A DNA stretch of 64,000 nt from an uncultured Bacilli bacterium (GTDB taxonomy: Bacteria > Bacillota_I > Bacilli_A > RF39 > UBA660). Position 1 is the first letter of the stretch, and each line of letters opens with the position of its first letter. The DNA is taken from NCBI GenBank assembly GCA_910584655.1, contig CAJUBJ010000005.1, forward strand, positions 62,001-126,000, read 5' to 3'. The notes under the pieces are model-generated. The model was not told the origin of the DNA, searched no databases, and saw nothing but the letters and a program-made list of their open reading frames with translations. This document shows, in pieces, positions 8,591 to 16,459 of this stretch. Position numbers and translations under genes: made by a program.

Positions 8591-10015
8591 ATGAGTATAG
8601 AAGATTTAATAAAAGAAGTAGAAAAATATAATCCTGAAGAAATTGAACGTGTTAAAAAAGCCTATGAAATAGCTGCTCAAGCTCATGCTTTTCAGAAAAG
8701 AGAAAGCGGTGAACCATACATAATTCATCCCCTTAACGTTTGTATGAATTTAACTCGTTTTAAAGCTGATGGAGCATCTCTATGTGCAGGGCTTCTTCAT
8801 GATGTAGTAGAAGATACAGACTATACATTAGAAGAAATAGAAAAATTATTTGGTAGTGATGTAGCCTTCTTAGTTGATGGTGTTACTAAAATTAGCAATC
8901 TCCATTTTAATTCCAAAGATGATGCAACAAATGCCAATATTAGAAGATTAATAAATAGTTTAAATGATGACGTTAGAATTATTATTATTAAATTATGTGA
9001 CCGTTTACACAATATGCATACACTTGAATTTAAAGCCCCAGAGAAAAGGATAAGAAGTGCTAAGGAAACTCTTAATATATTCGTCCCTTTAGCTTACTTT
9101 ATTGGAGCATTTCAAATTAAATGTGAATTAGAAGACATCTGTTTATCATATTTAGATAATGAAACTTATAATACCATTCAAGGTAAAATAAAAGAAATAG
9201 AAAAAGATTATGCAAAATGTAGTGAAATAGCAAGTTTACAAGTAACAAAGCTATTAACTGAAAATAATATAAAATTCACATATCGCATAAAAATATTAAA
9301 CATTTATCATTTATATACAAAATTAAATAAAGGCTACAAACTAAGTGATATTCATGACTTAGTCAATTTCAAGTTGATATTAGACGATAATGAGGATCCA
9401 TATCATGTATTAGGTCTAATTCATAAATTATATACTCCAATGAACAACAAATTTAAAGATTATATAGCTTGTCCAAAAACAAATATGTATCGTTCCTTAC
9501 ATACTACTGTTTTTGGTCCAGATAATCACTTACTTCAATTTCAAATAAAAACTAAAACAATGGATGACGTAAATACTATTGGCTTAGCAGCTTACTGGAA
9601 ACTATATCATGCTGATGGTAAGACAAAAATGCAACATGAATTAAAACTTAATTATCAATTCTTTAATACTTTAAGGGATTTAAATGATATATCAGAAAGT
9701 GATTCTGTGTTCCTAGACAAAGTTAAACAAGAAATATTTTCAAATAACATTTATGTTTATACTTTAAGAGGAGATATTTTTGAATTACCAAATGGTTCAA
9801 CTGTAATAGATTTTGCTTATAAACTTCATACCGATTGGGGAAATCACTTACATAAAGCTTATATAAATGGTAAAGAAGTTGATTTAACAACAAAATTAAA
9901 TAATAAAGATCGTATTTTATTAATAAAAAAAGACACTGCGACTCCTAAAAAGACATGGCTTGATCATGTAGCAACATCAAGAGCAAAAAGAAAAATAAAA
10001 GAGGCTTTAAAATAA
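8591..10015 (+). CDS. rel: Short Rel/SpoT-type (p)ppGpp enzyme with intact hydrolase and altered synthetase site
   Basis: At 474 residues this is much shorter than the usual ~730-residue long Rel. An HD hydrolase (about 1-160) keeps RESGEPYIIHP, LHDVVEDT and KLCDRLHNM, including the His/Asp metal ligands. The synthetase domain (about 200-340) keeps the FKDYI and SLHTTV signatures, but the catalytic Glu of the usual E-x-Q-I-R-T motif is Gln316 (LQFQIKT). The G-R-P-K...S nucleotide loop is also disrupted and a conserved Arg is Lys. A TGS domain (about 385-450) follows. The helical, zinc-finger/RIS and ACT regulatory regions are absent. By family knowledge the hydrolase should work while synthesis is doubtful, so a hydrolase-dominant enzyme is my inference. 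Confidence 0.87.
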   Translation: MSIEDLIKEVEKYNPEEIERVKKAYEIAAQAHAFQKRESGEPYIIHPLNVCMNLTRFKADGASLCAGLLHDVVEDTDYTLEEIEKLFGSDVAFLVDGVTKISNLHFNSKDDATNANIRRLINSLNDDVRIIIIKLCDRLHNMHTLEFKAPEKRIRSAKETLNIFVPLAYFIGAFQIKCELEDICLSYLDNETYNTIQGKIKEIEKDYAKCSEIASLQVTKLLTENNIKFTYRIKILNIYHLYTKLNKGYKLSDIHDLVNFKLILDDNEDPYHVLGLIHKLYTPMNNKFKDYIACPKTNMYRSLHTTVFGPDNHLLQFQIKTKTMDDVNTIGLAAYWKLYHADGKTKMQHELKLNYQFFNTLRDLNDISESDSVFLDKVKQEIFSNNIYVYTLRGDIFELPNGSTVIDFAYKLHTDWGNHLHKAYINGKEVDLTTKLNNKDRILLIKKDTATPKKTWLDHVATSRAKRKIKEALK

Positions 10016-10026
10016 GCCTTCTTTTT
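10001..10026 (+). terminator. Terminator of rel
   Basis: aggctt (10002-10007) pairs with aagcct (10014-10019), followed by a short T run (CTTTTT). Confidence 0.6.
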
Positions 10027-10036
10027 GTGGTAAAAT

Positions 10037-10065
10037 TTGACCATATTTTTATCTTTTGTTAAAAT
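10037..10065 (+). promoter_or_regulatory. Sigma-A-type promoter
   Basis: TTGACC (10037-10042), a 17-base spacer, and TG-t-TAAAAT with the hexamer at 10060-10065. It lies just before the 10093 gene. Confidence 0.75.
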
Positions 10066-10092
10066 CATCTTAATAAAAAGGGGGGCGTTGCT

Positions 10093-10683
10093 ATGGTTAA
10101 ATATAACGATAATAAAGATATTAATAAATTAAGAAATATCTTCGGAAATGTTTATATCGCTTTAAGTAATATTGATGAATTAAATAGTAATTATGAAGAG
10201 CTTAAATCACAAAAAGAAAATTTATTAAAAAAAATCATCAATTTCATTTCATCTTCTAGTTTAAATAAAGTAATGTCTATTGAGACTTGGCAATTAGACT
10301 TGCTATTACTAGAAACACCTAATCAAGAAACTAAAAATTCAGATTTTAAATATTATACATATTATAGTTTTAAAGAATTAGATTTTATTAAATTACTAAA
10401 ATCAATCTCTCAAAATAAAAATATTTTATCTTCTGAAGAATACAATTTGTTATATAATTTTATTCCTAATAAAAAAGCTATTGAAGATATGTTAACAAAT
10501 TCTGGTGATAATTTTCTTATAGTAAATCCCTTTATAGCAGGTATTATATATAGGTTAATAATAAATAGACATATAACAGTAGGACATACCATTAAAGCTT
10601 ATGAAAGATTATGCCATAATTTAGATTTTACAAAATATCAAACTGGCCCAGAGTTGGAATTAAAACCAATAGATAATCGCTAA
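10093..10683 (+). CDS. Hypothetical 196-residue protein
   Basis: Not recognised. It starts after a very strong purine-rich site (AAGGGGGGCG), has its own promoter and its own terminator, and is therefore probably expressed. The product is soluble, with no signal peptide, no membrane helix and no Cys pairs. The N-terminal half is helical and Lys/Asn-rich (a possible short coiled coil near residues 30-50). The C-terminal half has a more hydrophobic segment near residues 140-160. It sits just upstream of the spore coat gene cotE, but an independent terminator argues against a shared transcript. Confidence 0.55.
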   Translation: MVKYNDNKDINKLRNIFGNVYIALSNIDELNSNYEELKSQKENLLKKIINFISSSSLNKVMSIETWQLDLLLLETPNQETKNSDFKYYTYYSFKELDFIKLLKSISQNKNILSSEEYNLLYNFIPNKKAIEDMLTNSGDNFLIVNPFIAGIIYRLIINRHITVGHTIKAYERLCHNLDFTKYQTGPELELKPIDNR

Positions 10684-10689
10684 TTATAA

Positions 10690-10720
10690 TATGAATGACT
10701 TTATTAAGTCATTTTTCTTT
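10690..10720 (+). terminator. Intrinsic terminator
   Basis: aatgactt (10694-10701) pairs with aagtcatt (10706-10713) before a T-rich tract. Confidence 0.8.
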
Positions 10721-10731
10721 ACTATTTAATC

Positions 10732-10758
10732 AATATTTAGGACATTTGTGCATACATT
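10732..10758 (+). promoter_or_regulatory. Sigma-E-like sporulation promoter of cotE
   Basis: CATACATT (10751-10758) matches the B. subtilis sigma-E -10 consensus CATACAnT exactly. AATATT (10732-10737) matches the core of the -35 (kmATATT), with 13 bases between. The cotE start is 19 bases past the -10. No sigma-A hexamers are visible here. Confidence 0.6.
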
Positions 10759-10776
10759 AAATTAGAGGTGAATAAT

Positions 10777-11301
10777 ATGTCTAATTATAAAGAAATAGTA
10801 ACAAAGACTATTGTTGGTAAAGGACGTAAATCTTTTAAAGGAGAATATAGTTTAACTCCAGAAAATACTCCCAATACAGTTTTAGGTTGTTGGGTAATTA
10901 ATCACAGCTTTGATGGCACAAACCATAAAAATGAAGTAAATGTAAATGGATCTTTTGATGTAAATGTTTGGTATTCATATGATCAAGATTCTAAAACAGC
11001 AGTTACAACTAGAAATTTTACTTATAATGAATTAATGCGTCTACGAGTTAAAGATTTTGAATCTTTAAGCAATGATAATGAAATAATTGTCAGAAGTTTA
11101 AAACAGCCTACCGTTCAAGATGTCAATATTAAAGGAAATGACGTTTATCTTACCATTGAAAAAGAATTAGGTGTTGAAATAGTAGGTGAAGGAAAAGTAA
11201 AAATTGCCATAGAAGAAGATGAACTTCCTTGGGATGATATTTATGACGAAGACAACAAAGATGACATAAAAGAAGATTATTTAGATGATAAAGGAATATA
11301 A
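10777..11301 (+). CDS. cotE: Outer spore coat morphogenetic protein CotE
   Basis: A 174-residue protein that matches Bacillus CotE closely at the N-terminus: YKEIVTKTIVGKGRK, then VLGCWVINH and NVWYSYDQDSKTAV, the family's hallmark blocks. CotE directs assembly of the outer spore coat in the mother cell. The last 30 residues are strongly acidic (Asp/Glu run), as in Bacillus CotE. The ATG at 10777 is chosen because it follows AGAGGTG and aligns with the family start; a GTG nine bases earlier lies inside that site. The preceding promoter is sigma-E-like. This is direct evidence for an endospore-forming host or a recent descendant of one. Confidence 0.88.
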   Translation: MSNYKEIVTKTIVGKGRKSFKGEYSLTPENTPNTVLGCWVINHSFDGTNHKNEVNVNGSFDVNVWYSYDQDSKTAVTTRNFTYNELMRLRVKDFESLSNDNEIIVRSLKQPTVQDVNIKGNDVYLTIEKELGVEIVGEGKVKIAIEEDELPWDDIYDEDNKDDIKEDYLDDKGI

Positions 11302-11320
11302 TTTATCATCTTTTATTTTA
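11284..11320 (+). terminator. Intrinsic terminator of cotE
   Basis: gatgataaa (11284-11292) pairs with tttatcatc (11302-11310) and is followed by TTTTATTTT. The stop codon is in the loop. Confidence 0.8.
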
Positions 11321-11354
11321 TAAATAAATTTTATATCTTTTCTAAACTATAAAG

Positions 11355-11363
11355 TGATATCAT
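11355..11363 (+). promoter_or_regulatory. Possible extended -10 element
   Basis: TGATATCAT resembles the TG-n extended -10 elements used elsewhere in the window. It is 18 bases before the next start codon, with no clear -35. Confidence 0.35.
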
Positions 11364-11380
11364 TAATATAGGTGGTTAGT

Positions 11381-12142
11381 ATGGAAAAGCAATATTTATA
11401 TACTCTAAAAGATGTTGTATTTGGTTTAAGAAGTATATATCTAGAATATCAAAGAGAATTGGAAAAGTTAAAGCAGTATTGTCAGGAGAATAATGTAATA
11501 GACTTTAACTTTTATATACACCAATCTACTAAAGAGCAACCAAGACTATATTGTGACTATATAACTAAAAAAATTAAGCTAAAAAGAGTTGCTGATTATG
11601 CAAAAGAACTTTTAAGTGGTAAAGATCTTAGTGAAAATTCTGTCATCTATCAAGAAGGAAAGCTAAACAGTATAGTAAAAAAAAGTCCAGTTTCAATATT
11701 ACCTGATAAAAGCCTATTATTTGCTAAACAGACAGATAAAATAATTTCATCAGATTTTATAAAATCAATAGCAGAATATCATAACTATATAATGTCTTTA
11801 TGTGAGAGCGGTAAATTATATTTAAGAACTAATAATATTGAGGTATTACCAACTGAATCATTTGCTTTACCAACATTTTTTTATTCTCTGTTATCAGATA
11901 CTATAACTTTAAGAGAAACAGATAGTAGGTTTAAAGTAAATGAATTTGGTCTAAACAGAATATTTGAAATGTATTTTTTTTATAATAGTTTCACTCCATA
12001 TCATCTTACTACAATGAATTGTTCAAAAATAAAAGAAAAAAAGTTTGTTGTCGAGCCTTTTAATCCTTGTACTCAAATAGAGTTTAAAATCGAAGAAACA
12101 AAAGATGTTATAAAATTAACTAAATCAAAACAAGGGTGTTAA
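11381..12142 (+). CDS. Hypothetical 253-residue protein
   Basis: Not recognised. The ATG at 11381 is preferred to the GTG at 11372 because GGTGG at 11371 is then a proper ribosome-binding site. The product is soluble, with a helical, charged N-terminus (a possible coiled coil near residues 10-40) and a mixed C-terminus. It lacks a signal peptide, membrane helices or a known enzyme motif. It lies between cotE and rpsP in its own unit, ended by a strong hairpin. A sporulation link is possible from position only. Confidence 0.5.
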   Translation: MEKQYLYTLKDVVFGLRSIYLEYQRELEKLKQYCQENNVIDFNFYIHQSTKEQPRLYCDYITKKIKLKRVADYAKELLSGKDLSENSVIYQEGKLNSIVKKSPVSILPDKSLLFAKQTDKIISSDFIKSIAEYHNYIMSLCESGKLYLRTNNIEVLPTESFALPTFFYSLLSDTITLRETDSRFKVNEFGLNRIFEMYFFYNSFTPYHLTTMNCSKIKEKKFVVEPFNPCTQIEFKIEETKDVIKLTKSKQGC

Positions 12143-12166
12143 CCAAAAAAGGTTGACACCCTTTAG
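12131..12166 (+). terminator. Long hairpin terminator
   Basis: aagggtgttaacc (12132-12144) pairs with ggttgacaccctt (12151-12163). The T tail is short. The 3' arm contains the TTGACA of the next promoter. Confidence 0.7.
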
Positions 12167-12181
12167 ATAATTTGTTATATT
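12153..12181 (+). promoter_or_regulatory. Strong sigma-A promoter of rpsP-khpA
   Basis: Consensus TTGACA (12153-12158), a 17-base spacer, and TG-t-TATATT with the hexamer at 12176-12181. The -35 is embedded in the preceding terminator stem. Confidence 0.85.
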
Positions 12182-12210
12182 AATAAAGCGAAACAAAGGA
12201 GGGAAATACA

Positions 12211-12492
12211 ATGGCAGTTAAGTTAAGACTTAAAAGAGGCGGATCTAAACAAAGACCTTTTTATAGAATTGTAGCCGCTGATGCTCGTAGTCCAAGAGAT
12301 GGAAGATTTATCGATACTATCGGTACTTATAATCCAATCCCAGCAGAATACGAAGTAAATATTGATGAAGAAAAAGCAATGTATTGGTTAAGTAATGGTG
12401 CTCAACCAACTGATACTGTAAAAAATTTATTAAGCAAAAAAGGTATCATGACTAAATATGCTGAATCTAAATCAAATAAAGAAGGTAAATAA
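12211..12492 (+). CDS. rpsP: 30S ribosomal protein S16
   Basis: A 93-residue bS16 of normal length with the diagnostic start MAVKLRLKRGGSKQRPFYRI and the block SPRDGRFIDTIGTYNP. It binds 16S rRNA and helps assemble the 30S body. The start follows a near-perfect AAAGGAGGG. It is first in an operon with khpA, as in many Bacillota. The ffh/ylxM genes often found upstream and the rimM/trmD/rplS genes often found downstream are absent here. Confidence 0.98.
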   Translation: MAVKLRLKRGGSKQRPFYRIVAADARSPRDGRFIDTIGTYNPIPAEYEVNIDEEKAMYWLSNGAQPTDTVKNLLSKKGIMTKYAESKSNKEGK

Positions 12493-12494
12493 TT

Positions 12495-12740
12495 ATGGAA
12501 TTAAAAGAATTTACTGAATATTTAGTTAAAAGTATTGCTAAAGAACCAGATATGGTAAGTGTTCAACAATTTGGAGGAGAAGAAGATTCGACTATCTTAG
12601 AGATTATTGTTCATGAAGATGATATGGGTGCAGTAATTGGTCGTAATGGAAAAATGGCTAATGCTATTCGTACTTTAGTCCAAGCTCATGCATACATACT
12701 TGGTTTAAAAAAAGTAAAAATAAATATAGATTCATTCTAA
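12495..12740 (+). CDS. khpA: KH-domain RNA-binding protein KhpA (YlqC family)
   Basis: An 81-residue single KH domain with the RNA-gripping loop in GAVIGRNGKMANAIRTL (G-x-x-G form). KhpA usually pairs with KhpB/Jag and is linked to RNA regulation and cell elongation in Gram-positives. It begins two bases after rpsP stops, and its Shine-Dalgarno site (GAAGG) lies inside the rpsP end, so the two are translationally linked. Length and order (rpsP-khpA) are typical. Confidence 0.95.
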   Translation: MELKEFTEYLVKSIAKEPDMVSVQQFGGEEDSTILEIIVHEDDMGAVIGRNGKMANAIRTLVQAHAYILGLKKVKINIDSF

Positions 12741-12742
12741 TT

Positions 12743-12770
12743 AAAGGATACGAAAGTATTCTTTTTTATT
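12743..12770 (+). terminator. Terminator of rpsP-khpA
   Basis: aaggatac (12744-12751), a GAAA tetraloop and gtattctt (12756-12763, one G-U pair) are followed by T6. Confidence 0.8.
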
Positions 12771-12801
12771 TTATACTTAATAATTCTTAATGGTTTGTTT
12801 C

Positions 12802-12830
12802 TTGCCTTTAAGTAATTATAATAGTATAAT
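12802..12830 (+). promoter_or_regulatory. Sigma-A promoter of uppS-cdsA-rseP
   Basis: TTGCCT (12802-12807), a 17-base spacer and TATAAT (12825-12830). It lies 17 bases before the uppS start, which rules out an upstream start at 12790. Confidence 0.8.
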
Positions 12831-12846
12831 TTATAAAGAAGGATTG

Positions 12847-13557
12847 ATGAAAGTGGAAAAATATTATCCAGAACATGTTGCTATAATTTTAGATGGTAAT
12901 CGAAGATGGGCCAAAAGAAAAAATTTGCCTTCATTAAAAGGACATCAAGCTGGTGCCAAGAATTTAGAAAAATTAGCTGCATATATTATAAATAAAGGGG
13001 TTAAATATTTAAGTGTTTTTGCCTTCTCTACAGAAAACTTTAAACGTAGTGAAGAAGAAGTAAAATATTTAATGGATTTATTCGTTAGTTGGTTTAAACA
13101 TGAATATAATAAATTTCATGATGAAAATATAAAAGTCATTTTTTCAGGACGACGTGAAGGACTTCGTAAAGATGTTCAAGAAGCTATGGATTACATAATT
13201 GAAAAAACAAAAAATAATACAAAAGGAACACTGAATGTTTGCCTAAATTATGGCGGACAGCAAGAAATTGCTGACGGAGCAAAGCGTATAGCAGAGGATG
13301 TAAAAAAAGGAAAGATTAATATTGATGAAATAGATGAAAATCTACTATATAAATATATGTATAATGAACTTCCTCCAATTGACTTCTTAATTAGAACTAG
13401 TGGAGAAGAAAGAATTAGTAATTTTATGATTTATGAATCAAGCTATGCCGAAATGTACTTTCCAGAAGTATGTTTCCCTGATTTTAATGAAGATGAATTT
13501 GAACGTGCAATTGATATATACAATACACGTGAAAGAAGATTTGGAGGAAATAAATAA
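12847..13557 (+). CDS. uppS: Undecaprenyl diphosphate synthase
   Basis: A 236-residue cis-prenyltransferase of the usual length. It adds isopentenyl units to farnesyl diphosphate to make the C55 lipid carrier for peptidoglycan and wall polymers. Diagnostic blocks are AIILDGNRRWAK (catalytic Asp), GHQAGAKNL, FSTENFKR and LIRTSGEERISNF. The ATG at 12847 follows AGAAGGA and fits the family start; the longer frame would begin upstream of the promoter. It overlaps cdsA at TAATG, giving coupled expression of envelope genes. Confidence 0.96.
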   Translation: MKVEKYYPEHVAIILDGNRRWAKRKNLPSLKGHQAGAKNLEKLAAYIINKGVKYLSVFAFSTENFKRSEEEVKYLMDLFVSWFKHEYNKFHDENIKVIFSGRREGLRKDVQEAMDYIIEKTKNNTKGTLNVCLNYGGQQEIADGAKRIAEDVKKGKINIDEIDENLLYKYMYNELPPIDFLIRTSGEERISNFMIYESSYAEMYFPEVCFPDFNEDEFERAIDIYNTRERRFGGNK

Positions 13558-14378
13558 TGAAACAAAGAGTAATAACAGCAACAATTTTAGTTGCTATTGC
13601 TGTAGTCCTATTTTTACTACCTACAAGCATTGCAAAATATGCTATTGCTGTAGGAGTATCGATAATTGCAGCTTTGGCATATAAAGAAACTTTAGGACTA
13701 ACAGAAAGTCACAAACCTTATCCTAATATCATAAAAGTTTTGGGCTTTATATGTATGGAAATGATGGTATTTAATAGCATAAATGCCTCATATATATATA
13801 ATGGAGCTTCATTTATAGCAATAGGATTAACAATACTTTTATTAGTAATTCCAAGTATATTTGATAAAAAGGGAAAATATACAACAAAAGAAGCTTTCTA
13901 TCTTATTGGATCAACATTAATGATAGGAATATTTTTCAACCTATTAATGTTAATATTTAACGCTAATAAATGGTTATTATTATATTTATTATTAATAGCA
14001 ACAATGACTGATACATTCGCAATGCTAATTGGTTGCTTAATAGGAAAACATAAATTAATTCCTGATGTATCACCAAAAAAATCTGTTGAAGGAAGCATTG
14101 CAGGTTCTCTAGTTGGAACAATAATTGCTTCTATCTACTATTACAATATAATAACTAGCAATATAAATATCATAGTTTTAGTTCTAATGACATTAACTTT
14201 ATCTATCTTAGGTCAATTAGGAGACTTATTCTTTAGTAAAATAAAAAGAGAAAATGATATTAAAGATTTTTCTAATTTAATGCCAGGACATGGTGGGATA
14301 CTAGATCGTTTTGATAGTATGACTTTCATATTATATGGTTATATTATTATTATAAATATAATAAACTTAATAAAGTAA
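13557..14378 (+). CDS. cdsA: Phosphatidate cytidylyltransferase
   Basis: A 273-residue multi-pass membrane enzyme that converts phosphatidate and CTP to CDP-diacylglycerol for phospholipid synthesis. The C-terminal signature is complete: S-K-I-K-R near residue 225, then KDFSNLMPGHGGILDRFD with the catalytic Asp pair. About eight hydrophobic helices precede it. The start overlaps the uppS stop by one base. The dxr gene that often separates cdsA from rseP is absent, and rseP follows after 13 bases. Confidence 0.95.
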   Translation: MKQRVITATILVAIAVVLFLLPTSIAKYAIAVGVSIIAALAYKETLGLTESHKPYPNIIKVLGFICMEMMVFNSINASYIYNGASFIAIGLTILLLVIPSIFDKKGKYTTKEAFYLIGSTLMIGIFFNLLMLIFNANKWLLLYLLLIATMTDTFAMLIGCLIGKHKLIPDVSPKKSVEGSIAGSLVGTIIASIYYYNIITSNINIIVLVLMTLTLSILGQLGDLFFSKIKRENDIKDFSNLMPGHGGILDRFDSMTFILYGYIIIINIINLIK

Positions 14379-14391
14379 GCAAGGTGATTAA

Positions 14392-15456
14392 ATGATTTCA
14401 ACAATTATAAATATTATATTATTTATACTTATATTAGGAATATTAGTTTTCGTTCATGAATTTGGTCATTTCATTACAGCCAAAAAAAGTGGTGTTTTTA
14501 TCCATGAATTTTCTATCGGAATGGGGCCACTTATTAAGACAATAAAAGGAAAAGATGGAATAAATTATTCGATAAGAGCTCTTCCAATTGGTGGATATGT
14601 CCAAATGGCTGGAGAAATATACGAAGATGATGATACAGAAAAAATACCTAAAGAAAAATTTATGTGCAACAAACCATGGTACCAAAGATTAATAATACTT
14701 GTAGCTGGAGTATTCAATAACTTCGTTTTAGCTATAATATTATTATTTGCCATAGCACTTATATGGGGAGCTCCTTCATTAGAGCCAAAAATATATGGTG
14801 TAACTGAAGGTAAACCAGTAGCTGAGGCAGGAATTGTTGCAGGAGATATTATAACAGAAGTAAATGGTAGCAAAGTTAAAACATGGGATAAAGCCCAATT
14901 ACTATTACTTCTAAAATCAAAAGATGATACATATAAAATAACAGTAAAACACGAAGATGGTAATCAAGATACATATGAAATAAAACCAGAAATTACTAAA
15001 GATGATGATGGTAATGAATCAAAAATCTTTGGAATTGAAATGAAAAGTGATATCCAAAAAGGTTTTGTTCCATCAGTAAAATATGCTTTTCAAAAATTTG
15101 TTAGTACTTTAGAACAAATGGCTCTAACATTAGGAAACTTATTTACAGGAGGATTATCAATTAATAACTTATCTGGTCCAGTTGGAATATATACAGTAGT
15201 TGGAGAAACTAGACAAGCAGGATTATCAAATATTTTATTTTTAATTGCATACTTGAGTATAAATTTAGGAATAATGAATATTTTACCAATTCCAGCATTA
15301 GATGGTGGACACGTTCTATTCTTATTAATTGAACTAATTACAAGAAAAAAAGTAAATCAAAAAGTAGAATCAATTACAACAACTATCTTCTTTGTATTAT
15401 TATTACTATTAATGTTTTATATAACTATTCACGATATTATAACATTAATTCTTTAA
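14392..15456 (+). CDS. rseP: Site-2 zinc metalloprotease RseP
   Basis: A 354-residue intramembrane protease with the zinc motif HEFGH in the first helix (near residue 22), a central PDZ domain (about 120-210), and the second metal-ligand motif NILPIPALDGGHVLF near residue 290. It cleaves anti-sigma factors and signal-peptide remnants within the membrane. Length and helix layout match Bacillus RasP. It is last in the uppS operon and ends at a hairpin terminator. Confidence 0.95.
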   Translation: MISTIINIILFILILGILVFVHEFGHFITAKKSGVFIHEFSIGMGPLIKTIKGKDGINYSIRALPIGGYVQMAGEIYEDDDTEKIPKEKFMCNKPWYQRLIILVAGVFNNFVLAIILLFAIALIWGAPSLEPKIYGVTEGKPVAEAGIVAGDIITEVNGSKVKTWDKAQLLLLLKSKDDTYKITVKHEDGNQDTYEIKPEITKDDDGNESKIFGIEMKSDIQKGFVPSVKYAFQKFVSTLEQMALTLGNLFTGGLSINNLSGPVGIYTVVGETRQAGLSNILFLIAYLSINLGIMNILPIPALDGGHVLFLLIELITRKKVNQKVESITTTIFFVLLLLLMFYITIHDIITLIL

Positions 15457-15478
15457 GAGCTAAGGCTCTTTTTTTTGA
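15453..15478 (+). terminator. Terminator of the uppS operon
   Basis: aagagc (15455-15460), a short loop and gctctt (15465-15470) are followed by T6-8. It overlaps the rseP stop. Confidence 0.8.
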
Positions 15479-15499
15479 CTTAAATATTTTATTAATGTA

Positions 15500-15508
15500 T
15501 GATATTAT
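15500..15508 (+). promoter_or_regulatory. Extended -10 promoter
   Basis: TGATATTAT, 24 bases before the peptidase start; the -35 is poor. Confidence 0.45.
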
Positions 15509-15531
15509 TTGTTAAAAAAAGGAGTGATACT

Positions 15532-16458
15532 ATGATATTACCAGCAGATGTTTTAAGAGAAGTAAATGACTTTTTTGAAGATTTAACTAAATTTAATATA
15601 AATCATGAATTTAGAGAACTTAATTTTAGTAGAGGAAATAGAAATTATGAAAGAATTTTAAAAAGATTAGAAGGTCTAAATCTACCTGATCCATCTTTAC
15701 TAATCTTTCAATCCCTTACACTTAAAGAAATAAAAGAATTACTTACCCAAATAATGTGTAAAATATTTGGTTCAAATTATAAAGAAAAAATACAATTTCT
15801 AAATAGAATGATAAGATTAGAAAATATAAATGATCCATTTGAAGCTACAATTGAAGAAAAATTTGAAGGGGACATTTTACATCCAGTTAATGTCTTCATA
15901 AGCAATCAATGTAAATCAATTCAAGTTGTAAGTACTGGACACGAATATGTTCATTGTTTTCAATCACCATATGTAACAACTCTTTATAATAGAAAAATAA
16001 ATAATATTCACTATAAAGAATTATTAAGCATTATAGTTGAATACATTGTTTGTTATGAACTAAGTATAATGTTAAAAGATGATACTCTTCTGGCAAAGCA
16101 CGACCTAATAAGAATAAATCATGATTTTAATCAAGCGCAAGAAAGAAAAGCAAGTCTTGCAATTGAACCCAAACTAAATAAACTAAATCCAATAGATCGT
16201 GACCAATTAAAATCATACATTGAATATCAAAAACATAATTCATTTGGTTATATCATCTCAGATATTTATGCAACACATTTATTTGATGAATATCTTGATA
16301 AACCAGAAACATTAATTCAAATTATTAAGGAAATTATTGAATCAGATAAATGTATTATGGATTTAATTACATACTATAATCTCTCTTTAACCAACCAAGA
16401 AGTAATAGGAAAATATAATGCTAAAATAGATGAAGTCTCTAAAAGAAAGGTATTATAA
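15532..16458 (+). CDS. Putative HExxH zinc metallopeptidase
   Basis: A 308-residue protein, predicted cytosolic. STGHEYVHCFQ carries an H-E-x-x-H zinc motif at residue ~137. A conserved-looking glutamate lies ~30 residues later in ELLSIIVEYIV, the spacing of gluzincins in which the third ligand is a Glu. I cannot assign a peptidase family with confidence; distant M3-like proteins are the nearest idea. The ATG at 15532 follows AAAAGGAGTGATACT and is preferred to the upstream frame at 15499. It is followed two bases later by the GNAT gene, suggesting a two-gene operon. Substrate unknown. Confidence 0.6.
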   Translation: MILPADVLREVNDFFEDLTKFNINHEFRELNFSRGNRNYERILKRLEGLNLPDPSLLIFQSLTLKEIKELLTQIMCKIFGSNYKEKIQFLNRMIRLENINDPFEATIEEKFEGDILHPVNVFISNQCKSIQVVSTGHEYVHCFQSPYVTTLYNRKINNIHYKELLSIIVEYIVCYELSIMLKDDTLLAKHDLIRINHDFNQAQERKASLAIEPKLNKLNPIDRDQLKSYIEYQKHNSFGYIISDIYATHLFDEYLDKPETLIQIIKEIIESDKCIMDLITYYNLSLTNQEVIGKYNAKIDEVSKRKVL

Positions 16459-16459
16459 T

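Noticed and set aside
12790..12846. Upstream extension of uppS (start at 12790)
   Set aside because: It would contain the -35 and -10 of the uppS promoter, and the family start aligns at 12847.
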